A stretch of DNA of 64,000 bases from positions 34,579,191 to 34,643,190 of the forward strand of contig NC_132893.1 in NCBI RefSeq assembly GCF_030463535.1, given 5' to 3'. Positions within the stretch are counted from its first letter, which is position 1; each line of letters starts with the position of its first letter. Shown in pieces: positions 29,901 through 40,317 of this stretch. The position numbers and the translations under genes were made by a program. Origin of the DNA: Salminus brasiliensis (taxonomy: Eukaryota > Chordata > Actinopteri > Characiformes > Bryconidae). Below the pieces are notes generated by a model. It was not told the DNA's origin, ran no database searches, and saw only the letters and a list, made by a program, of their open reading frames with translations.

Positions 29901-30336
29901 TACTCGGATGGTCCATTACAGAGGCCTCGTAGATCCTCATCTGACCTTCAACTAACCTTCACCTGAATCTGTGTTAAGTACAACTGAACTCCAAGTTGAA
30001 TGTAAATGAATGTCTATTGAATGTAACCCTGTTGGGTTTAGGGTCAGGGTTAAATTTCTGGGTTAGGTTTAATGGTATAATGACTCATCAGTAACTCTGC
30101 CCTCGTTCACTCCTTCATTATTGGAAAGGGAGATTCTCTAAATATCACAGTAACAGATCTGACAAATAACGAATACTCTGTTGGTGTTTCCTCAAGATTT
30201 CGGACAGAATAATGAGTCATGAGAGTCAGAATTTCCTGGCGGGATGTTTCTGACCATGTTTGAACTCACCGGAAGCAGTCACGTAGCTCAGTGTGTGGCA
30301 GAGGCCCAGCACCACAATCGATATTGGGAGATTCAT
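20513..30336 (-). CDS. epx-like: Secreted haem peroxidase with collagen-like stretch and C1q domain (copy A)
   Basis: A 904-residue product from 14 coding exons (listed separately); every splice junction is GT-AG and in phase. Order: signal peptide (1 to about 22), propeptide (to about 150), animal haem peroxidase domain (about 150-730), ten Gly-X-Y triplets (743-772), C1q domain (about 777-904). Key residues by MPO alignment: Gln233, Asp236 (haem ester) and distal His237 in FGQWNDHD; calcium loop TAFLD (319-323); Arg396 and Glu399 (second haem ester) in GDVRVDEN; proximal His494 in RFAHATIQP; Asn579 in SLNMQRS. MPO's haem-linking Met is Asn400 here, so the active site resembles EPX/LPO more than MPO. 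The RSRDH motif is RSREH in this copy only. The peroxidase should oxidise halides or thiocyanate with hydrogen peroxide. The C1q part should form trimers and bind ligands; that role is inferred. A paralogue lies at 46,418-54,506. The gene is intact. Confidence 0.92.
20997..21032 (-). mobile_element. MITE-A end fragment (copy 7)
   Basis: Only the terminal stretch GGACAAAAGTATTGGGACAC and a few bases remain, 33 bp upstream (in transcript sense) of the C1q exon. Confidence 0.7.
21129..21188 (-). CDS. epx-like: Peroxidase A coding exon 13 (collagen-like)
   Basis: 60 bp, phase 1 at both ends. [20 protein letters not shown]: acidic linker plus the first Gly-X-Y triplets. The same exon with the same size and phase is at 47,309-47,368. 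Confidence 0.88.
21596..22140. repeat. Minisatellite, four units of about 135-144 bp
   Basis: The block AAAATCNGGTTGATGTCAAA recurs at 21,596, 21,731, 21,866 and 22,010, with related sequence such as ACCAACATTGGGTCGACATC in each unit. Decayed units run to about 22,470. It lies in intron 12 of peroxidase A. A similar phrase occurs near 56,745. Confidence 0.85.
22589..23195. mobile_element. Fold-back element with long inverted arms, interrupted by a second repeat
   Basis: The left arm (22,589 to about 22,755) pairs with the right arm (about 22,815-22,910 and 23,110-23,195): for example AATGATATCTTAGCAGG with the complement of CTTACCAAGATATCATT, and TTTTAGGTGATTTTATC with GATAAAATCACTTAAAA. The right arm is split by the insert at 22,930-23,108. 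No ORF. Confidence 0.75.
22930..23108. repeat. SINE-like dispersed repeat, copy 1
   Basis: Shares GAGCGGTGGGCAGCCA, GGGCCTTGCT and CTGAGCCACCACTGC with 32,205-32,478. Origin not certain. Confidence 0.65.
23457..23653 (-). CDS. epx-like: Peroxidase A coding exon 12 (end of peroxidase domain)
   Basis: 197 bp. [20 protein letters not shown], then [16 protein letters not shown] and [16 protein letters not shown]. The mammalian enzymes end soon after this point. Phase 1 donor GTAAGA. Confidence 0.92.
23712..24180 (-). mobile_element. MITE-A copy 8
   Basis: In intron 11 of peroxidase A, from GGACAAAAGAATTGGGACAC; the outer far end is damaged. Confidence 0.8.
24225..24462 (-). CDS. epx-like: Peroxidase A coding exon 11
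   Basis: 238 bp. [20 protein letters not shown] through [20 protein letters not shown] and [17 protein letters not shown]. Confidence 0.93.
24761..24931 (-). CDS. epx-like: Peroxidase A coding exon 10
   Basis: 171 bp. [20 protein letters not shown] through [14 protein letters not shown]. Asn579 pairs with the proximal His; Asp of the usual RSRDH motif is Glu585 here. Confidence 0.92.
25367..25625 (-). CDS. epx-like: Peroxidase A coding exon 9 (proximal histidine)
   Basis: 259 bp. [19 protein letters not shown] contains proximal His494. Ends SPWRVIFEG, as in the family. Confidence 0.93.
25690..26205 (+). mobile_element. MITE-A copy 9
   Basis: In intron 8 of peroxidase A. The left outer end is missing; the right end CAGGTGTCCCAATACTTTTG is intact. 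Confidence 0.8.
26290..26450 (-). CDS. epx-like: Peroxidase A coding exon 8 (catalytic Arg, haem-linking Glu)
   Basis: 161 bp. [20 protein letters not shown]: Arg396 and Glu399 are the family residues and Asn400 replaces the MPO Met. Ends [13 protein letters not shown]. Donor GTACTG. Confidence 0.93.
26631..26994 (-). CDS. epx-like: Peroxidase A coding exon 7
   Basis: 364 bp. [20 protein letters not shown] carries the calcium loop; the MPO Ser at its end is Gly here. It is two codons longer than in copy B near its start. N-glycosylation site NTT near the end. Confidence 0.92.
27133..27339 (-). CDS. epx-like: Peroxidase A coding exon 6 (distal histidine)
   Basis: 207 bp, phase 0. Holds [14 protein letters not shown] with the distal His237, Asp236 (haem ester) and Asp238 (calcium). 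Confidence 0.93.
27447..27576 (-). CDS. epx-like: Peroxidase A coding exon 5
   Basis: 130 bp. [20 protein letters not shown] through [10 protein letters not shown], typical of the light-chain region of MPO/EPX. Identical in protein to copy B. Confidence 0.92.
27776..27908 (-). CDS. epx-like: Peroxidase A coding exon 4
   Basis: 133 bp. [20 protein letters not shown] through [11 protein letters not shown], which matches the YRTITGMCNNR region at the start of the mature MPO family domain. Confidence 0.9.
28205..28480. repeat. Dispersed repeat with (CAG)n, copy 2
   Basis: In intron 3 of peroxidase A; absent from the matching intron of copy B, so it arrived after the two genes split or after the last gene conversion. 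Matches 16,625-16,980. Confidence 0.8.
28499..28677 (-). CDS. epx-like: Peroxidase A coding exon 3
   Basis: 179 bp. Propeptide with the family motif [12 protein letters not shown] and an N-glycosylation site at the end (INAT). Confidence 0.9.
28829..28925 (-). CDS. epx-like: Peroxidase A coding exon 2
   Basis: 97 bp. Propeptide: [20 protein letters not shown] then [11 protein letters not shown]. Acceptor TGTAG, donor GTGAGT. Confidence 0.88.
29198..29552. mobile_element. hAT-like MITE, second copy, 355 bp
   Basis: Ends CAGAGCCGACC and GGTCGGCCCTG are inverted repeats, and GGGGCCCC blocks inside resemble the element at 10,184-10,343. The flanking octamers AGCGTAAG and AGTGAGAG match at only five of eight positions, so it is older. 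It lies in peroxidase A intron 2 (counting the coding exons, between exons 1 and 2). Confidence 0.65.
29720..29835. repeat. Dispersed repeat with GACCAATAGAAATGCTCC core
   Basis: The same core and flank recur at about 5,318-5,400, 30,505-30,560, 44,460-44,490 and 54,255-54,345, and reversed near 39,930-39,965; a related flank lies at 45,188-45,245. Family not recognised. Confidence 0.65.
30270..30336 (-). CDS. epx-like: Peroxidase A coding exon 1 (signal peptide)
   Basis: 67 bp. [20 protein letters not shown]: short polar start, hydrophobic core, small residues before the junction. The same start is used in copy B. Donor GTGAGT at 30,269; splits a Gly codon. Confidence 0.88.
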
Positions 30337-31308
30337 GTCTGAAACTGTAACAGAATTCATTAACAATCACTGAAAAAATTCACCAAAAATCATTAAAGTG
30401 GTAAAATATATTTAATAATGTCCTGCAAAAACCTTGGACCTCCATGTCTGCTATGTTTTGATATCTGGCAGTTTCAGTTCTGTTCTTTACACTGAATTAA
30501 ATTACATGTCATGACGAATGGACCAATAGAAATGCTCCAAAATGACTTGGAAGGTGGAGTTATGACACATAATTGAATTTTGGGAGAAGAACCACGCTCT
30601 GAACTCCTCCGCCAGGCCCAAACATCGCCCCCACCTCCACCCAGTCTCCTCCCTTTCTTCCATCACTCACCACACCAACGGGGGTCCGGCTCCTTACGCA
30701 GACCACAGGAAAGCCAACCCGGGCTCCAAGCCAAAAATATAATCAGATGTGGTCCACACTGGCATAGTCACATTAAACACTACTTATATAATAACATATA
30801 AGGAATCTTTCAACTCATGCCTTTTAAGGTACAACAAGGAGCAGCCAATTAGAACAGAGCTCATTTACATATATCATGTCACTTAAACAAGAAATACATT
30901 ATTACTGCAGTACTGATGCGGGTTAGGTATTACACCCTAGCTAGCAGGCCCATACGTAGCCTGTATAGATAGCACCCCTGGGGTCCATGTTGGCCCCACA
31001 TATGGATGCCCACCAGGGTCAGTGATGGAGGGAGGTTAAACATGGGCCCTGTCTGGGTTGTACACTGCATACGAGGCCTAGACGGGACCCGTGTGAGATT
31101 AGGTGGCCTGTAACGACACAAACTCATGTACAAACCCACTTAGAGCCCATGCCATGCCCACCAGGAACCCACCAGGAACCCACCTAGCCCACCTTCCACC
31201 CATGTGAGCCCCACATGAGCACGCTGGCTGGGTAGCTTGAAGACAAAAGTAAGAATACAAGACAGATGTAGCTGACAGAAGAAGCTGGGAGGCACGCTGT
31301 CTCTCACC

Positions 31309-31345
31309 TGTGTGTCTGATGCCTCTTCTCTGGAGAATCGGAGTG
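31309..31345 (-). other. 5' non-coding exon of peroxidase A
   Basis: Begins about 30 bp below the TATA box and ends at CACAG with donor GTGAGAG (31,308 is the last exon base by the splice site). The same exon and donor occur in copy B. The start point is estimated. Confidence 0.6.
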
Positions 31346-31365
31346 TGCAGTGCCGCTGTGCTGCA

Positions 31366-31456
31366 GGACTTTTATACGCCACCTGATGCCTCACCCTGTC
31401 TCCATCTCTCAGGTGGAGTCTGGCCTTTTGCAGCAGTGTAGTTCCTACTTCCTCTT
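31366..31456 (-). promoter_or_regulatory. Promoter of peroxidase A: TATA box and PU.1-like site
   Basis: TATAAAAG on the minus strand at 31,369-31,376. At 31,441-31,456 the minus strand reads AAGAGGAAGTAGGAAC, a GGAA core in a purine-rich setting like PU.1/Ets sites of myeloid genes. The layout is conserved in copy B. Confidence 0.6.
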
Positions 31457-31459
31457 ACA

Positions 31460-31885
31460 TAATGTCTAGGTTGAGGCAGGTTCTGATAAGAGTTCTATAG
31501 TGTTTCTGTCTGCACCGACACGGACAATGAAAAAAGTCCTGAAACATCACAGTGTTGGTGAAAAGAGAGCACAAGCTCAGAGTTGAAAGAGATGAAAATA
31601 GGTAACTTTTAACAGGAAGCCATAATAATGAATTAATTGTCCCAGAATTCCCTGTTCTAAAATGTGCCAAAGAATGCACTTATTGAGTATTTAAAGTTTG
31701 TCTGATGAATAAATAGTGCATGCTTTTGTTTAGAGTGAAAAATGCTCAGATGCAGTTTTACAAGCCTATTTACCACCCTGTTATTTTACCATAGAATAAA
31801 ACACAGTGATGCTCTTATTGGTGGGTTTACGGCACTGCAGCAGCTCACAGGAGCCACGTAGCATAGCTTACAATGACACCTGCTT
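31460..31885. other. No gene seen
   Basis: Upstream flank of peroxidase A; nothing recognised beyond the promoter motifs listed. Confidence 0.4.
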
Positions 31886-31889
31886 CTTC

Positions 31890-32560
31890 ATTATTGCTTT
31901 TGTTGGAGTAACTGTCTCTACTGCCCAGAGAAGAAGACTTTCCACTAGACGTTGGAGAAGCATTGTTGTGAGGATTTGATTGCATTCAGCGACAAGAGTG
32001 TTAGTGAGGTCAGGATGTTGAATGATGACCTCATTAACCCCAACTCATCCCAAAAGTACTGGATGGAGCTCCACCACCATCATTCCAGAGAACACAGCTC
32101 TTCCACTGCTCCACAGCTCCTCAATGCTGGGGGGCTTTATACCCCTCTACTAACCCATGCCTAGCGTTTGGCAGCATGGTGCCAATAGGCTCATCATGAT
32201 TAATTATCTAAAGGTAAAGGTGCAGGTATTTGTCACTGTACAGCAAAATGTGTCCTTCGCATTTAACCCATCTGTGGTAGTGAACACACACACACACACA
32301 CTAGTGAACTATGGGAAGTAAGCACACCCAGAGCGGTGGGCAGCCAACTCCAGCGCCGGAGGAGCAGAGAGGGTAAAGGGCCTTGCTCATGGGCCCAATA
32401 GAGCCCGGGAGTCGAACCCACAACCTTGTTATCGATAGCCCGGCGCTCTAAATGCTGAGCCACCACTGCCCCACCATCTGCCCCACCATCTGCCCCAGAG
32501 AGTCCTATTCTATTGGCAGTACTTCTCTACAGGGACTGGACAAGCTGTGTGTGTTTGTGT
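31890..32560 (-). mobile_element. MITE-A copy 10, interrupted
   Basis: Starts at TTGTTGGAGTAACTGTCTCT. The SINE-like repeat at 32,205-32,478 sits inside it, so that repeat is the younger insertion. Confidence 0.75.
32205..32478. repeat. SINE-like dispersed repeat, copy 2
   Basis: Better preserved than the copy at 22,930; includes GGGAGTCGAACCCACAACC, which resembles the B box of a tRNA promoter. This hints at a tRNA-derived SINE read on either strand. Confidence 0.6.
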
Positions 32561-32564
32561 GCAT

Positions 32565-33655
32565 TAAAAACCCCAAAGAACTATTACTAGAAAACACACA
32601 CTGTGAAATGGGTGGGGGAGGGGGGGGGCTGTTAGCATGCTAGCTAATACAATCAAAGGGGAATCAGCTCGACTGGATAACTAGTAGCATGCTAGCTACA
32701 CCGGCTGACTAAGAAGTAGCATGCTAGCTAAATCAGATGGCTAACATACTGGGTCCTAAATGGCCCTTTTGTAAGATGACATCAGAGGGGATAGGATGTG
32801 TCCAGGGGGGATAGAACGGGTCACAACACCAGCAGTGGCCCTGCATCAGCCGGTGCTTCACCCGGTCATCTAGCATCTTTCGATTTTGCCTTTTAAGCTT
32901 TGCTTTCAGATACCCTTGAAGTAGCCGTCACGCTTAGCCTTGATAGGCTTCTGCTAGTGGGCAGGTGTATGTCAAATTTGGCTGTATGAATACAACGTGT
33001 CAAGACTGTGATGTAACAGTTTTGGGAATTTGGAATCGGCTCGTTTTCCAGCTCTGTTTTGGTTTTGCTGGAGGTTCTTTTGAAGGAGGAACGGCAGTGT
33101 TTGAGGTTTCAGGGTTTCTCACTTGTACTGTACTCTTTATTCAGCTTCGACAGGATAAACACTTTACATCATAGTGTGTTTTTAAGAAGATGTTTCTTGA
33201 AAGTTTTTTTTTAATTTTATTCAATGTTATAAATCCTTTATTTGTACCATAGCACAGTTCAGCCCAGGACAACGTACCCCAAAAGACCCTCATTCACATT
33301 GTTTTGTGGGGGTCAGTTGAAGATGTTTAGCTGTAGTCCACAGTTCATATTTAAGACTGTATTTTACTGCATGTTATGTATTCATTGAATTTATTGCTAA
33401 ATTCATTTTAAATGACAAATAAATACTTTGTCACCAATACAATGCATCTATTGATGAAAATAATTCAAGGAAATAATGCATACTGATTTATGGGAAGTTG
33501 GCTGTCATGGCTGTTCCTGGTTCAGACAATTGTATGATGATGCAATGAGTGTATTTTTGTTGGGGAATTTTGTCACATTTCTTCTTCTAATTGTGAAATC
33601 ACACAGTTACGTCGGTCAGGACGCTGAAGACACTTTCAGACTACTCCAGAACTAA
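32565..33655. other. No gene seen
   Basis: Includes a small cluster of the motif GCATGCTAGCTA (about 32,634-32,730). No exon recognised. Confidence 0.4.
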
Positions 33656-33662
33656 CACACTA

Positions 33663-35231
<1,569 letters not shown>

Positions 35232-35244
35232 TATATGTCCATAT

Positions 35245-35340
35245 GTTTATGTGTGGACACCCCTTCTAATGAATGCATTCAGCTACTTTAAGTTGCATTC
35301 ATGATACACTGTGTCCACAGACATTTGGACATATAGTGTA
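35245..35340. mobile_element. MITE-A end fragments flanking the Tc1-like element (copy 11)
   Basis: Left end of the family (GTGGACACCCCTTCTAATGA) joined to the reverse of the same end (CAGACATTTGGACATATAGT); the middle is lost. Confidence 0.65.
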
Positions 35341-35344
35341 GGTG

Positions 35345-36650
35345 ACCTTTTTACTGAGTTCTAAAAGGAAGGAGGGGATTTAATGAAATTAGCTGTTGGT
35401 TTTGGCCGTATTTAACGAACCTCTGGTATGTGGAGCTCTTGCTACTCAAAGGTGTGGTAGCTGCTGGCGCCTTTTACCGTTACCATATTTTTCATAATGC
35501 GAACCATTATTCCCTCCATCATGAAGCTGGACGAGAACATTGCTACTGCTCATTAACTGAGAAAAGAAACACACCCTAGTGTGAAGACTTTACTTAGCCA
35601 CGGTCTTCAGATCATGTTCTCACTTATATAAGTAGAAATAATGGTTCTCTAAACTTTACTGGAGTCATTATTTCTTTTTCAGACTTTTTTACTTCTACTT
35701 CTCACATTTTCCCCCAATTATCTGAACTTTCTCCTCCTTACATTTTAAAAACAGCCTCGTTCCTCCTATTTCATTTCCCTTTGTTTTTATTCCGGCTCGT
35801 CATCAATAAAAAACCCTCTCCAGATAAATCTCTTAATCTAGGTCTGGAGAGCTGGCCCTATTAGACAGTGGTGCACCGGATACACCGGCTAGTGGCCTTT
35901 TAGGGTCTGAATGGTCTTGTCTCACCACAGGGGCATCAAGTTTAGTCCTAATCTGCTGGATTTAGTTTGAAAAGGCAGCTGGATTAGGGGGAAAGGGTCG
36001 TAGAGAGGGATTCCATTTGCTTTGACAGTTTCAGATGGGATGCTATTTATATTAAATAGATCCGATGTTAAATGTTTAAATCAGCCCAGCCTGACTCCGC
36101 CCCTTAGCCAGGCTATTTCAATCCAGCTGTTGAATTTAACTTCAAGCAAAGGCTGAAATGCTCTAAAAGTATCACGTGAATAAGCTGTAGATGTTTAATT
36201 CGGCTTCGTACGATAGAATAAACCCCGGTACATCTGTAGTGTTTGTAAAAACTCCACTGAGAAATATCTGCAATGTTTACAGAGAAATCCTCAATGCTGA
36301 CCTGCTTCTTCCTGCTGTTTGTGTTCCAGTATACAGTGTTTACATTGTAGGAGCACTGAGAACACACAGGAGCCTTATCTAATGTCCATTAATCAGCTCA
36401 AAGCCAGATTCCTAAAGTGCACCAGCAGGGCTACTGTGACAATAAGAGTAAACAGTGTTGGGGAAACACATTTGCTGATTCATAAACGAGGATTACTGGA
36501 GGAAAAGTACCTTCCCCAAACTGATGATTCCACATCCAAGTTAGAAGCATACATTTGTCCAAAATGTCCAAAATTTCAGTCACTGGAACTACAGGGCCTA
36601 TAGGCCAACCTGTAACCTGAAATACAGCCACGTACATTATCCCCCCTCAA
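35345..36650. other. No gene seen
   Basis: No exon or clear element end recognised. Confidence 0.4.
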
Positions 36651-36654
36651 CCAA

Positions 36655-36775
36655 ACTTTACAGTTGCAGTGCAGTGCACTAACATTCTCCTGGCCTTCAC
36701 CAAGCCCAGACTCGTCCATCAGAACTGTGATCCCTCACTTCACAGAGCATGGTTCTACAGAGTCCAGTGGGGTGA
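36655..36775 (-). pseudogene. Fragment of a second Tc1-like transposase
   Basis: CTCCTGGCCTTCACCAAGCCCAGACTCGTCCATCAG resembles, on the minus strand, the central part of another Tc1-like transposase family common in fish. Only about 120 bp remain. Confidence 0.5.
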
Positions 36776-36779
36776 TGAT

Positions 36780-37715
36780 GCTAGGAGGGAAGATCTAGGA
36801 GGGAGGAGATTTCACCAGCTGACTTGTTGTTGTTGGTGCAGCGGTGTCTCCTATTACATACAGAACCACGCTGGAGTTCAGTGAGCTCTTCAGAACCTCC
36901 CGTTCTTTCATTCTTTAGTGAGTGGAAAGGTAGAAGTCATGGCTGGGGGTTTGATTTTATACACCTGTAACAAAACAACTGTAACCTGTGCCATGTCTAA
37001 GAGCCCCGGTCGCAGAACAGCATTTCTCTTTCCTGATCTGCTTGTTTGAAGGCTTTATCTCGGCGAAGATTCCTTCCTCATTCTTTTGGCTTGTATCTTT
37101 GTTTGCTTTTCTTTTCATAGATTCTTTGGTTTCATCCATTTTTATAAAATCCTAAGTTGAGAAAGAGCTGAAGAAAAGCTCCTGACTCCACCCTCTCCAT
37201 TCTCCTCTCCTGTCCCGCCCACGTTCCCTTTATACCCCCTTTGCTTCGTTGTGTTTATTTTGGGTTTAATAAATTGTTCATACCTACTTCCCGTCTGGAC
37301 TGTGGTTCTTTTTTGCCGTCCGAGAGTCCCAGAGTACACTCCGGAAAATTAAAGGTGCTTCAAAAGGTTCTTTAGGCAGTGCAATAGAAGACATTCTACT
37401 TTAGGTTCTGTAAAGAACCATGTCTGTATTAGAGGTGTGTGAGAACCTTTAAACTGGTCAAAACCATTACATTCAGTGAGGATTCTTTAAACCTTTAGAA
37501 CGGTTCTTAATTCGTACATAATTCATACGTTACAAACAGGGTTCTTTATGGTTCTATAACCCTCCCTCTAGAACCATTTGCAGCGCCTTTATATTTAGGA
37601 GGGTCTGAGCAGTTGTAGTAATCATGGAAGGCCATCATCCTGAATGTGCTGGATACTGAATGAGGTGTAAATCACTTGGAGTCCGAGTCATTTATCCAGC
37701 TCGTCATCGCCACAT
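36780..37715. other. No gene seen
   Basis: AT-rich, with an AATAAA-bearing stretch near 37,265 that could be part of an old LTR. Not supported further. Confidence 0.35.
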
Positions 37716-37724
37716 AAGCTATAT

Positions 37725-37840
37725 GTCCAAATGTTTGTGGACACCTCTTGTATTCATCCATAGATCTATGCATATTAGTGTCTATGCATTCATCTATTTT
37801 AAGCTGCACCTGTTCCTGACACAGATGTGCAAATGTGTGG

Positions 37841-37879
<39 letters not shown>

Positions 37880-38254
37880 CTCGTCAATTGCATTTAGTGA
37901 CAACAGTGTTGTATGATTACTCCACCTCATCATGCTCCATCAGCTCCACCACCATCCACCATTCTAGAGAACACAGCTCTTCCACTGCTGGGGGGCTTTA
38001 TACCCCTCTACTAGCCCACACCTGGCATTAGGCAGCATGGTGCCAATAGGGTCATGTTTATTGATCTGCTCCAGAGAGTCCTATTCTATTGGCAGTGCTT
38101 CTCTACAGGGACTAGACAGGCTGTATGTGTGCATCTGCACATCTATGTCAGTAATGGGTGCAACTTAAAGTAGCTGAATGCACTCATTAGAAGGGGTGTC
38201 CACATATTTTTGGATGTAAAAAGGCTAATATTATAATATTTATTAATTATATCC

Positions 38255-38258
<4 letters not shown>
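37725..38258 (-). mobile_element. MITE-A copy 12 with (CA)n, first unit of a tandem pair
   Basis: A MITE-A body carrying a (CA)n run at 37,843-37,877. The stretch from that run to 38,258 is repeated almost unchanged at 38,259-38,650. Confidence 0.8.
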
Positions 38259-38310
<52 letters not shown>

Positions 38311-38650
38311 CTCGTCAATTGCATTTAGTGACAACAGTGTTATATGATTACTCCACCTCATCATGCTCCATCAGCTCCACCACCATCCATCATTCCAGAG
38401 AACACAGCTCTTCCACTGCTGGGGGGCTTTATACCCCTCTACTAGCCCACACCTGGCATTAGGCAGCATGGTGCCAATAGGCTCATGTTTATTGATCTGC
38501 TCCAGAGAGTCCTATTCTATTGGCAGTGCTTCTCTACAGGGACTAGACAGGCTGTATGTGTGCATTTGCACATCTGTGTCAGCAATGGCTGCAACTTAAA
38601 GTAACTGAATGCATTCATTAGAAAAGGTGTCCATAAATATTTGGATGCAG
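38259..38650 (-). mobile_element. MITE-A copy 13 with (CA)n, second unit of the tandem pair
   Basis: Begins with a longer (CA)n run (to 38,309) and shares CAGTCTCGTCAATTGCATTT and all that follows with the first unit. The tandem step is about 410 bp and starts at the CA run. Confidence 0.8.
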
Positions 38651-38654
38651 GATT

Positions 38655-39300
38655 TTCTATGTTGTTGTGTTTAATCACGGCCAACTTTCCAGGAATCCCA
38701 TCAAATAGATCAATAAATAAATAAACAAATAAATAAATAATTAATGATTTGGTTGATTTTTAATTTAGACACCATGAGAAATAGCTCATTATGGTTACGC
38801 TTTATTCATCTACAGAGGACAGCATGTAGACGTAAGTAAAACGTGCCTCAGATCACAGACGGGTTGTGAAACACTGTACAGGTCGTCCAGCATATAGGTC
38901 ATCACTGAAAGACCTGCAGGTGTAAACACTGGGTCAGCATTTGTCGTGACTCAGGGAGCGCTGACCTACTTTTGAGTTATTATTTATGATTATTTCTGCT
39001 TTTTAAACTGATAATAACACAAGTAATCTCTGGGTAATACCCCAGTTACTCTCACATCTGTTATAGAATTAAGCTTAACGTGGCTCACACACACACTCTG
39101 GCCTTCGGTTACGTGCACTCGCGCCACGGCCTCCTCCAGTCAGCTGACGAGCATGAGGAAGAAGTTCCCTTATTCTGATTGGATCATTTTTCTTCTGAAT
39201 TGATGTAGTTCAAGAGAACCACAACGAGGAAACAACTGTGACCAAACCATAAAAAAAACAAGTCATTATCAGGTCATTGATGTTGCGCAAAAACCTTGTA
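38655..39300. other. No gene seen
   Basis: A stretch at about 39,148-39,230 resembles 55,790-55,870 upstream of peroxidase B (shared GGAAGAAGTTCC and TTATTCTG). No exon. Confidence 0.45.
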
Positions 39301-39305
39301 TCTCC

Positions 39306-39382
39306 AATCCTCCTCAGCCCCTCACTGGAGCAGTGGAATCCTTTACCAGGAAGCTTGCAAAAGCATGGGTGCCTACCACCAG
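39306..39382 (+). pseudogene. Relic of peroxidase exon 8, opposite strand
   Basis: The last 76 bp of peroxidase exon 8 are recognisable, for example CACTGGAGCAGTG, CCTTTACCAGGAAGCT and CATGGGTGCCTACCACCAG. One inserted base breaks the frame and the donor GT after CAG has become GA. It is on the plus strand, whereas both intact genes are on the minus strand. No further exons of this copy were found. Confidence 0.85.
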
Positions 39383-39399
39383 GACCTGCCAGGATGTTA

Positions 39400-39892
39400 G
39401 AAGCTGTCTCGTTAGAGTAACTGTCTCTACTGTCCAGGGAAGAAGGCTGTCCACTAGATTTTGGAAGAACATTGCTGTGAGGATTTGATTGAATTCAGTG
39501 GCAAGAGCGCCACTCCACCTTATCTCATCATCCCCAACTCATCCCATCTAAAGTACTGGATGAAGCTCCATCACCTATCATTCCAGAGAACACAGTTCTT
39601 CCACTGCTCCACAGCTCCTCAACGCTGGGGGGCTTTATACCCCTCTACTAGCCCACGCCTGGAATTAGGCAGCATGGTGGCAATAGCTTCATCATGTTTT
39701 TTAGTCCTATTCTATTGGCAGTACTTTACTCTACAGGGACTGGCCAAGCTGTATGTCTGTGTGCATCTGCACATCTATGTCAGTAATGGGTGCAACTTAA
39801 AGTAGCTGAATGCACTCATTAGAAGGGGTGTCCACATATTTTTGGATGTAAAAAGGCTAATATTATAATATTTATTAATTATATCCAAAACA
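39400..39892 (-). mobile_element. MITE-A copy 14
   Basis: Ends in the same 3' flank (ATTATATCCAAAACA) as copy 12, so about 130 bp at 39,760-39,892 were copied together with its flank. Confidence 0.8.
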
Positions 39893-40114
39893 GCAGAAGG
39901 ATAAGTGTAAAAAGATTGCATACCAGGTCATTTTGGAGCATTTCTATTGGTCCATTCATCAGGAAATTCTGCCAGAACGTGATTCACTGCCACATGTAGG
40001 AGTAACACACGTGACGACTTCTTGTAAACAGCTCTGGTGAACTGCTTTTGTCAAATGTGTCAAATGTGGACATGAAGACATACAATGGTAGTCACGCAAA
40101 CTCTTAACTCCTTA

Positions 40115-40240
40115 GCGCCGGAAGGCTTATCACACACTAAAGGTGCATTACTCAGTAAATACAGGCCCTTCTGTACAAACTGATGGGGCTGTTTATTTGG
40201 TAATAGGACTTGGTACATTTTCGGCCCAGTGAGAGAAAAT
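40115..40240. repeat. Dispersed repeat, copy 3
   Basis: Diverged copy of the repeat in lox (861-1,075): ACTCAGTAAATACAGG and CTTCTGTACAAACTG. The segment GGGCCGTTTAAGGG near 40,780 looks like its far end, separated by the candidate LTR. Confidence 0.6.
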
Positions 40241-40317
40241 ATGGCCCTTTCTAACCTTACTTTCATGTGGTTTCTACTTGTTATCAAATGGTTCTCTTAC
40301 TCCTTTCACTCACCTTT

